Part shown: positions 1 through 5,040 of the stretch, in pieces
Layout of the letters: every line of letters begins with the position of its first letter
Position numbering within the stretch: position 1 is the first letter of the stretch
Assembly: GCA_002348425.1 (NCBI GenBank)
Contig: DEBE01000139.1
Span: forward strand, 1-5,723
Source: Alphaproteobacteria bacterium UBA2964
GTDB taxonomy: Bacteria; Pseudomonadota; Alphaproteobacteria; MPNO01; UBA2964
Direction: 5' to 3'
Length of the DNA: 5,723 nt
Translations under genes and position numbers: made by a program
Notes under the pieces: generated by a model
Told to the model about the DNA's origin: nothing
Seen by the model: the letters and a program-made list of their open reading frames with translations, nothing else
The model's database searches: none

Positions 1-2
1 TT

Positions 3-1223
3 TCTGAATTTTGTGTTGGGAAGGATGTGGTTCTGGTAGCTGAAGAAGGGCAGCCGGATTTTCTGGAACAAGCAATTAATGCGATCCTGCGTAGAAAGGA
101 ATTAAATACTAAAATTATAGGAAAGAAGGTTTTTCCTATGGCAGGGGAGTACACCTCTGAGGTTATGTTGCGGGGCGTTTATAGATTTTTAAAGGACTGT
201 TCAACCCTCGAGCCTCATATTGTTGAGGCATTAGATGACGTTAACCGGCTCTTTGACTATCGTGAGGAAGCGCGCGCCATTTTGGGAGATAATCTCCCAT
301 TGCGGACACCAAGTTTTTGCACTGGCTGTCCCGAGAGACCAATATTTAGTGCTCTTAAGATTATGCAGAAAGAACTAGGACAAGCTCATATCAGTGCTGA
401 TATTGGTTGCCACACCTTTGCCGCCTTACCCCCTTTTAATGTCGGAAATACTGTTATGGGATATGGTTTGGGGCTGGCTAGTTCTGCCGGATTGTCCCCT
501 AATTTTGACAAGCGGGTAATCAGTATAATGGGGGATGGTGGCTTCTGGCATAATGGTATGTCTAGCGGGGTTGCTGCAGCTCAGGCTAATGGTAATGATA
601 GTATTCTATTAGTTGTTAAAAATGGATACACATCCGCAACAGGTTGGCAGCTTTTGCCTTCAAGTCTTCGAGACCGCTACGGCAATAAACGGGAGATGTC
701 GATTGAAAGGGTTTTGAAAAGTTTTGGGGTGAGCTGGTTGAAGACTGTTAGATCCTATTCTATCGCCCGCATGCTAAAGGTTTTACGTGAGGCGATGACG
801 ACAACTGAAGGAGGGCTCAAGGTAATTATAGCTGATGGTGAGTGTCAGCTAGCACGTCAACGCCGCGTGCGTACCGAGGTGGCTGAGAGAATTTCACAGG
901 GACGGCGGGATGTGAGAACACGTTTTGGGGTAGATGAAGATTTGTGCACGGGTGATCATTCATGCATTCGATTGTCAGGTTGTCCTTCACTTACTATTAA
1001 ACCGTCGACGGATCCCTTGCGTACCGATCCTGTAGCACATATTGATAACGACTGTGTAGGATGTGGAACCTGCGGGGAAGTTGCCCATGCGGCCGTTTTG
1101 TGCCCGTCCTTTTATGAAGCGCGGATCATTCGGAATGCTAATCTTTTTGATAAAATACTCTGGAAAATTCGAAGGAAGGTTATAGCTTTTCTCTCCCCTA
1201 AGTCTTCTATGGTTGATCCATGA
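3..1223 (+). CDS. iorA: Indolepyruvate (arylpyruvate):ferredoxin oxidoreductase, alpha subunit; 5'-truncated by the window edge
   Basis: IorA carries the thiamine-diphosphate (TPP) site and ferredoxin-like centre of the enzyme that turns indolepyruvate and other arylpyruvates into arylacetyl-CoA, CO2 and reduced ferredoxin in the cytoplasm. The frame is open to the left edge (first whole codon at 3), so the GTG at 27 is not a real start. About 406 residues remain; the family is usually a little over 700, so roughly the first 300 are outside. Visible in order: the VLVAEEGQPDF segment near 30-60; CTGCPERPIF (about 318-350); GCHTFAALPPF (about 408-440); the TPP motif GDGGFWHNG from 531 with NGYTSATG about 25 residues on; and a C-terminal ferredoxin-like domain. 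In that domain Cys codons lie at 945, 963 and 981 (C-x5-C-x5-CP) and at 1053, 1062, 1071 and 1101 (CxxCxxC...CP). Only the second set is a classical [4Fe-4S] ligand set. The stop overlaps the iorB start (ATGA). The assignment is strong; the exact arylpyruvate substrate is unknown. Confidence 0.93.
   Translation, partial: SEFCVGKDVVLVAEEGQPDFLEQAINAILRRKELNTKIIGKKVFPMAGEYTSEVMLRGVYRFLKDCSTLEPHIVEALDDVNRLFDYREEARAILGDNLPLRTPSFCTGCPERPIFSALKIMQKELGQAHISADIGCHTFAALPPFNVGNTVMGYGLGLASSAGLSPNFDKRVISIMGDGGFWHNGMSSGVAAAQANGNDSILLVVKNGYTSATGWQLLPSSLRDRYGNKREMSIERVLKSFGVSWLKTVRSYSIARMLKVLREAMTTTEGGLKVIIADGECQLARQRRVRTEVAERISQGRRDVRTRFGVDEDLCTGDHSCIRLSGCPSLTIKPSTDPLRTDPVAHIDNDCVGCGTCGEVAHAAVLCPSFYEARIIRNANLFDKILWKIRRKVIAFLSPKSSMVDP
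283..299. repeat. 17-base odd palindrome inside iorA
   Basis: TGGGAGAT at 283-290, a single central A at 291, and ATCTCCCA at 292-299 form perfect 8-base arms. As RNA this gives a 6-bp GC-rich stem with a 5-base loop. It lies inside the coding sequence (LGDNLP codons), has no T-run on either strand, and may be chance. Confidence 0.4.
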
Positions 1224-2767
1224 TGCGGAGTGCTGAAGTCATGCGCCCAACAACGATACAGGTTTCAGCTATTGGCGGTGAAGGTGGCGGAGTGCTTTCC
1301 TCCTGGCTTGTTGCCGCCGCCAGGAATGCCGGCTTACCAGTGCAAAGCACCTCTATTCCGGGTGTTGCTCAGCGCACAGGCGCAACAATTTATTATATTG
1401 AGATTTATCCAATAAAAATAAAATCCCTCGGTAAAAGGCGCCCCGTGATGGCCCTGTACCCAGGCGTCGGTGATATAGATATTATGGTAGCGAGCGAAAT
1501 TATTGAAGCTGGCCGAGCCATCTCTAATGGGTTTGTCACTCCGGATAGGACTCATCTTATTGCGTCAACGCACCGCGTATATGCCATCGGAGAACGAAGT
1601 GATATGGGGGATGGACGTTATGATTTGCGAAAGTTGAATCAGGCGGCTTTGTCGTGTGCAAAAAAAACCTACCTCGCGGATTTGCGCGAGGTGGCGAGAA
1701 ATAACGGTGTAAGTTTAAATGCTGTTTTGTTCGGGGTTTTGGCGGCGATTGGACTGCTTCCGATGACCTTAAGGGATTTTAAGTTTGCAATCCAAATCTC
1801 AGGTATCGCTGTGGAATCTAATCTCAGGGGTTTTGATATCGGTTATGATTTTAAATTTCCCCGCGATAATAAACAACTCAATGAAGTGGAGGCATTGAGA
1901 GAGATTGCCCATAATGATTATTTAGCTTTTAAGATTCGGGTCCAAGAAAAATTTCCAGAGGTTTGTCATAATATTTTAATGGACGGTGTAAGACGGCTAA
2001 TCAACTATCAGGATGAAACTTACGCGGAGATTTATCTTGAACGCCTATCTGAAATTTTCAAAAAAGAGCAGGAAATTGGAGGTGATGGCGGAATAACCTC
2101 AGAGACCGCACGTCATCTTGCACTGCGGATGACATATGAAGATGTTATCCGGGTTGCACAACAAAAAACTATGCCCGAGAGACTGGAACGAATTCGTGAT
2201 GAAGTTAAGGCTGGGACGAGTGAGCCTATCGTTGTTATTGATTACCTTAAACCGGGTATTGACGAATTATGTTCCATATTGCCTTCTGTTATTGGACGGT
2301 GGCTGTCAGGTATGGCAAAAAGAGGGAAATGGGACAAACGCGGTAATTTTGGCATTCGTTTGAAAAGTACGACGGTTTTAGGATATCTATTGCTTAGGGT
2401 CCTTGCGAATTTGGCTCGTTGGCGCCCCGGAACCTATCGCTATTCTGAAGAACAAAACTTAATTTTAAACTGGCTAAAAGATGTGGATGCGGCGTTATCC
2501 ATTAGTGGAGAATTAGCTTTGGAGGTTGTGGAATGTGCTCGACTGATCAAGGGTTATGGTGAGACTTATCGACGTGGTTTAGTCAACTATCATTCCATTA
2601 GAGAAAATATCATCCTGCCCTCATTAGGTCAAAGGTTGTCCGCTGAAAAGGCTAGAGATGCTGTTTCTAATGCGCGTGTGGCGGCGCTAAGCGACCCCGA
2701 GGGAACAAGGCTTGATTTAGTTTTAACGGAAATATCTAATCTGATTATACAAGGGTCCGCCGGATGA
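1220..2767 (+). CDS. iorB: Indolepyruvate oxidoreductase, beta subunit family (IorB with DUF6537-type C-terminal half)
   Basis: Partner subunit of IorA. The first ~210 residues are the gamma-type domain of 2-oxoacid:acceptor oxidoreductases, shown by a glycine-rich loop GGEGGGVL (residues 19-26), the PGVAQRTGATIYY block (47-59), PGVGDIDIMVASEIIEAGR, and TPDRTHLIASTHR. The rest resembles the DUF6537 extension of proteobacterial IorB, with YQDETYAEIYLERL from residue 263 and RLIKGYGETYRRGL from 441. The total of 515 residues matches the usual length of about 500-520. The start overlaps the iorA stop as ATGA, which suggests translational coupling. Alternative starts are Met2 (1223) and Met8 (1241). 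Met8 is credible because GGAG at 1227-1230 precedes it by 10 bases and the conserved domain begins just after. The gene contains an A8 run plus a strong stem-loop at 1660-1694. Base composition resembles the flavin-monooxygenase and dioxygenase genes downstream. The family call is very likely; the role of the C-terminal half is not known to me. Confidence 0.92.
   Translation: MMRSAEVMRPTTIQVSAIGGEGGGVLSSWLVAAARNAGLPVQSTSIPGVAQRTGATIYYIEIYPIKIKSLGKRRPVMALYPGVGDIDIMVASEIIEAGRAISNGFVTPDRTHLIASTHRVYAIGERSDMGDGRYDLRKLNQAALSCAKKTYLADLREVARNNGVSLNAVLFGVLAAIGLLPMTLRDFKFAIQISGIAVESNLRGFDIGYDFKFPRDNKQLNEVEALREIAHNDYLAFKIRVQEKFPEVCHNILMDGVRRLINYQDETYAEIYLERLSEIFKKEQEIGGDGGITSETARHLALRMTYEDVIRVAQQKTMPERLERIRDEVKAGTSEPIVVIDYLKPGIDELCSILPSVIGRWLSGMAKRGKWDKRGNFGIRLKSTTVLGYLLLRVLANLARWRPGTYRYSEEQNLILNWLKDVDAALSISGELALEVVECARLIKGYGETYRRGLVNYHSIRENIILPSLGQRLSAEKARDAVSNARVAALSDPEGTRLDLVLTEISNLIIQGSAG
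1227..1230 (+). promoter_or_regulatory. Possible Shine-Dalgarno (GGAG) for an alternative iorB start at 1241
   Basis: GGAG lies 10 bases before the ATG at 1241 (Met8 of the long form). The ATG at 1220 has no good Shine-Dalgarno upstream and would rely on coupling to the iorA stop. Both starts leave the conserved domain whole. Confidence 0.35.
1660..1694 (+). other. A8 tract plus perfect GC-rich stem-loop inside iorB (candidate -1 frameshift signal or antisense terminator)
   Basis: Eight A residues (1660-1667) include the in-frame heptamer A AAA AAA at 1660-1666 (codons AAA 1661, AAA 1664). A stem follows: ACCTCGCG at 1671-1678 pairs perfectly with CGCGAGGT at 1685-1692 around a 6-base loop. 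A U-G and a C-G pair (1670:1693, 1669:1694) can extend it in plus-strand RNA. AGGCGG at 1641-1646 could act as an upstream SD-like stimulator, 13 bases before the run. A -1 slip would add 12 residues after Lys149 and stop at TAA 1702-1704, giving a 161-residue product. Read on the minus strand, the same bases are a GC-rich hairpin followed, three bases on, by T8. The structure is seen directly; either function is inference. Confidence 0.4.
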
Positions 2768-2811
2768 TCGGCATATAAGGTGTTGGGCAAAAAGCCGAAG
2801 GTTAGATGCCC
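2768..2811 (+). repeat. Overlapping short inverted repeats after iorB
   Basis: TCGGC at 2768-2772 can pair with GCCGA at 2794-2798, and GGGCA at 2785-2789 can pair with TGCCC at 2807-2811. The two 5-bp stems interlock and so exclude each other as simple hairpins. Neither is followed by a T-run, so this is not a convincing terminator. The iorB transcript may read through into the next gene. Confidence 0.2.
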
Positions 2812-2825
2812 GTAAAAATAAATTT

Positions 2826-2829
2826 GGAG
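2826..2829 (+). promoter_or_regulatory. Shine-Dalgarno GGAG for the flavin monooxygenase gene
   Basis: GGAG (within GGAGAAG) lies 7 bases before the ATG at 2837, which is good spacing and supports that start. Confidence 0.7.
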
Positions 2830-2836
2830 AAGCAGT

Positions 2837-3889
2837 ATGGAATTTGGTGTTCAATTTTTTCCGAATGTTAGGCCACAAGACAAGTCGGGCGCTCAATATT
2901 TTGCAGAGTGCCTTAACCTGTGCGATTTACTTGATGATTATTGCTATACTCATGTCCGAATAGTTGAACATTATTTTCATCCGTATGGTGGCTACAGTCC
3001 AAACCCAATTGTTTTCCTTTCGGCTGCTTCTCAGAGAACTATGAAAGCACGTCTGATTACCGGCGCCGTTTTACCTGTTTTTAATAATCCTCTAAAACTC
3101 GCTGGTGAAATTGGAATGCTAGATAGTATTTCTAATGGGCGGCTGGAAGTAGGCTTGGCCCGTGCATTTATACCGAGAGAATTTGAAGCTTTTAAAGTCA
3201 GCCTCGATGAGAGTGTAGCGCGTTTTGATGAAGGGGTTGAACAGATAATCCGGCTACTTGCTGAGGAGAATGTTACATCATCGGGAAAATTTCATAGCTT
3301 CGAAAATGTAACCTCCTATCCCCGCCCCACTCAGAAGCCACACCCCAAGTTGTGGACAGCATCTGTTGCAACCGAGGCCTCATTTGAAAAGGCAGGTCGT
3401 AACGGTACTTGGATAATGGGGATACCTATCGCCGGCGGAAAAATGCGAGAGTTGCTTGATATATACAGGGATGCTTGGAAAGCGGCGGGTCATAAGGGGT
3501 CCGGACGGGTAATGCTGGCTTTTTTTATGTTCTGCCATGAAGATCATGACGAGGCATTGCGTATCGCACGACCCCACGTTGATAATTACTTTGTTTCCCT
3601 CTGTGATGCAGCAAGTGGTTGGACTACGGGATCTGTTTCTAATGATTATGCTCATTATGATAAAATTATAGAGACCTTGCGCCAGGAAAATTTGGATACA
3701 CAAATAGAAAAATGTTCTGCTTGGGTGGGTACGCCTAAAGAATTAATTGAAATGATTAAAGATTATAATGATCAGGTTGGCGGCTTTAATGACGGATCTC
3801 TTCAAGTTAATTTTACAACTTTACCGCCAAATGAAGCGGAGAAATCATTGCGTCTGTTTGGGGAAAAAGTCATACCACAATTTAGTTAA
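2837..3889 (+). CDS. LLM-class (bacterial luciferase-like) flavin-dependent monooxygenase
   Basis: A 350-residue TIM-barrel oxidoreductase of the luciferase-like superfamily. Such enzymes use reduced FMN, supplied by a separate reductase, and O2 to oxygenate an organic substrate in the cytoplasm. Visible: an N-terminal strand MEFGVQFFPNVRP; HVRIVEHYFHPYGGYSPNP (residues 39 on), where EH45 matches the luciferase active-site His region and the following His of LuxA is Tyr here; a RLITGAVLPVFNNPLKLAGEIGMLD block; GRLEVGLARAF (101-111), the typical phosphate/flavin-side motif; and YPRPTQKPHPKLW (161-173). Length is normal for the superfamily. The start is supported by a well-placed GGAG. It lies 69 bases after iorB on the same strand and has similar base composition, so co-transcription is plausible. 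No flavin reductase gene is in the window. The substrate cannot be told from sequence; an aromatic or acyl substrate is a guess from the neighbours. Confidence 0.88.
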   Translation: MEFGVQFFPNVRPQDKSGAQYFAECLNLCDLLDDYCYTHVRIVEHYFHPYGGYSPNPIVFLSAASQRTMKARLITGAVLPVFNNPLKLAGEIGMLDSISNGRLEVGLARAFIPREFEAFKVSLDESVARFDEGVEQIIRLLAEENVTSSGKFHSFENVTSYPRPTQKPHPKLWTASVATEASFEKAGRNGTWIMGIPIAGGKMRELLDIYRDAWKAAGHKGSGRVMLAFFMFCHEDHDEALRIARPHVDNYFVSLCDAASGWTTGSVSNDYAHYDKIIETLRQENLDTQIEKCSAWVGTPKELIEMIKDYNDQVGGFNDGSLQVNFTTLPPNEAEKSLRLFGEKVIPQFS

Positions 3890-3896
3890 TTTTTCT

Positions 3897-3927
3897 TAAT
3901 CAAACCTTTATTTTAGAAATTTGATTA
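3897..3927 (+). repeat. AT-rich inverted repeat between the monooxygenase and epimerase genes
   Basis: TAATCAAA at 3897-3904 pairs perfectly with TTTGATTA at 3920-3927. An inner TTT (3907-3909) can pair with AAA (3917-3919) across a 2-base bulge. The stem has almost no GC and is not followed by a T-run, so it is a poor terminator. The right arm overlaps the TATAAT at 3926-3931, so an operator is possible. Confidence 0.35.
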
Positions 3928-3931
3928 TAAT
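3926..3931 (+). promoter_or_regulatory. Perfect -10 box TATAAT upstream of the epimerase gene
   Basis: TATAAT matches the sigma-70 -10 consensus exactly. No good -35 is found at 16-18 bases spacing, so an activator or chance is possible. Transcription would begin near 3937-3939, at or beside the ATG of a 12-codon ORF. AT-rich DNA raises the odds of a chance match. Confidence 0.35.
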
Positions 3932-3936
3932 AAAAA

Positions 3937-3975
3937 ATGGATGATATTAAAACGATCACGAGCGGATTATTATGA
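3937..3975 (+). CDS. Possible 12-residue leader ORF overlapping the epimerase start
   Basis: ATG at 3937 opens MDDIKTITSGLL, and its TGA (3973-3975) overlaps the epimerase ATG (3972) as ATGA. No Shine-Dalgarno precedes it, but transcription from the TATAAT at 3926 would start about here, giving a nearly leaderless message. Translation could be coupled to the epimerase, whose own Shine-Dalgarno is weak (GGA at 3964-3966). It is too short to judge by codon use and chance is a real alternative. Confidence 0.2.
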   Translation: MDDIKTITSGLL

Positions 3976-4964
3976 CAATTCTTCTGACCGGTGCAGCGGG
4001 ATTTATTGGATTTCATGTCAGTAAAGCTTTACTCTTGCGAGATGAGGCTGTGGTGGGTGTTGATAACATCAGCGATTATTATGATGTACGCCTAAAGCAG
4101 GCACGATTAGAGGAACTTGGAAAATATGGTGGTTTCTCATTTAAAAAAATCGATATATCTGATTATGATTCCGTAAATTCGCTTATTACAGGTCGGAAAG
4201 ATATAAATCGTATTATTCACCTCGCTGCTCAACCAGGTGTGAGATACTCGATTGAAAACCCATTTGCATGTGTGCGTGCTAATCTTTTAGGTCATATGTC
4301 AATTTTAGAGATTTGTAGAAATTTATCTAATTTTGAGCACCTTGTTTATGCTAGTTCTAGCTCGGTATATGGCGGAAATAGTAAATTGCCATTTTCCGTT
4401 GGTGATCGAACGGATACACCGACTTCTCTTTACGCTGCAACTAAAATGGCTGATGAGCTCATGAGCCATTGCTATGGTAAACTATATGGATTTCCTCAAA
4501 CCGGGCTGAGATTTTTCACAGTCTATGGTCCGTGGGGGAGGCCCGATATGGCAATATATAAATTTTGTAAAGCTATTAGCGAGGGGAAACCAATTTCTGT
4601 CTTCAACAATGGCGATATGAAGCGTGATTTTACTTACATTGATGACATCGTTAGTGGCGTTATAAAATGTCTCGAGACTCCCCCTGAAGTCAACGCGGAT
4701 AAGACTCCGTGCCGCATATACAATATTGGAAACGAGCGGAGTGAACCACTGATGAGACTTATTAGGATATTAGAGCGTGCCATCGGAAAAAAAGCCTTAG
4801 TAGAATTCAGACCCATGCAATTGGGGGACATAAAAGAAACTTTTGCTGATATTAAGGCTATTAGAAGGGACTTGGGTTATGAACCTAAAACTTCTATTGA
4901 TATTGGTATACCACGGTTTGTTGATTGGTTTAATAAATATGAACAGGGGGCCTCTTATAATTAG
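3972..4964 (+). CDS. UDP-glucuronate 4-epimerase-like NAD-dependent sugar epimerase (extended SDR)
   Basis: A 330-residue extended short-chain dehydrogenase that most resembles UDP-glucuronate 4-epimerases (CapI/LpsL type), which interconvert UDP-glucuronate and UDP-galacturonate for capsule or LPS. Visible: the NAD-binding GAAGFIG (residues 7-13); VDNISDYYD with Asp31 after the second strand; HLAAQPGVRYSIENP; ASSSSVYGGN (127-136); the catalytic Tyr154 and Lys158 (SLYAATK); RFFTVYGPWGRPDMA (from 180), characteristic of this subgroup; DMKRDFTYIDDIV; and FRPMQLGDIKETFADI (from 279). Length is close to the usual 330-350. The start is set by the fold, but the Shine-Dalgarno (GGA, 3964-3966) is weak. 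GC is about 36% in sampled rows against about 46-49% in neighbouring genes, a sign of separate origin. Polysaccharide function does not match the aromatic-type neighbours. Another UDP-sugar epimerase activity is the main alternative. Confidence 0.88.
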   Translation: MTILLTGAAGFIGFHVSKALLLRDEAVVGVDNISDYYDVRLKQARLEELGKYGGFSFKKIDISDYDSVNSLITGRKDINRIIHLAAQPGVRYSIENPFACVRANLLGHMSILEICRNLSNFEHLVYASSSSVYGGNSKLPFSVGDRTDTPTSLYAATKMADELMSHCYGKLYGFPQTGLRFFTVYGPWGRPDMAIYKFCKAISEGKPISVFNNGDMKRDFTYIDDIVSGVIKCLETPPEVNADKTPCRIYNIGNERSEPLMRLIRILERAIGKKALVEFRPMQLGDIKETFADIKAIRRDLGYEPKTSIDIGIPRFVDWFNKYEQGASYN

Positions 4965-4981
4965 GGTAATTTGGTGCTAGT

Positions 4982-5011
4982 TTGAATACGATAATTATAT
5001 AGGCAGATAAT
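4982..5011 (+). promoter_or_regulatory. Possible sigma-70 promoter for the dioxygenase gene
   Basis: TTGAAT (4982-4987, 4 of 6 consensus) and GATAAT (5006-5011, 5 of 6) are separated by 18 bases in the 76-base gap after the epimerase. No terminator is seen between the two genes, so read-through is equally possible. The region is AT-rich, which weakens the call. Confidence 0.25.
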
Positions 5012-5028
5012 GTTGCAGTTGTCCGACC

Positions 5029-5036
5029 GAGGAGGA
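5029..5036 (+). promoter_or_regulatory. Strong Shine-Dalgarno GAGGAGGA for the dioxygenase gene
   Basis: GAGGAGGA ends 4 bases before the ATG at 5041. It is the strongest ribosome-binding site in the window and fixes the start, suggesting high expression. Confidence 0.8.
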
Positions 5037-5040
5037 AAAT

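Noticed and set aside
27..29. GTG at 27 as the iorA start
   Set aside because: The frame is open to base 3 and the upstream residues (SEFCVGKD) continue the conserved block, so the gene simply enters from the left edge.
600..650. Lys before the TPP-motif Asn (KNGYTSATG) as a catalytic-site change
   Set aside because: Canonical 2-oxoacid oxidoreductases often have Asp or Asn there, but I recall KNGYTSATG in IorA partners of DUF6537-type IorB, so it is likely normal for this subfamily.
1301..1325. Inverted repeat TCCTGGC/GCCAGGA early in iorB
   Set aside because: A 7-bp stem with an 11-base loop in GC-rich Ala/Gly codons, with no associated A/T run or regulatory position; chance is sufficient.
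2768..2811. Terminator after iorB
   Set aside because: Only 5-bp interlocking stems and no T-run follow, so it does not meet the intrinsic-terminator pattern.
3380..3703. Minus-strand open frame of about 107 codons opposite the monooxygenase gene
   Set aside because: Composition is an antisense reading of a well-supported gene with no recognisable motif.
4787..4793. A7 run in the epimerase (GGA AAA AAA GCC) as a second frameshift site
   Set aside because: It includes a slippery heptamer, but no stable stem follows and no useful alternative frame is seen; A-runs are common in this AT-rich gene.
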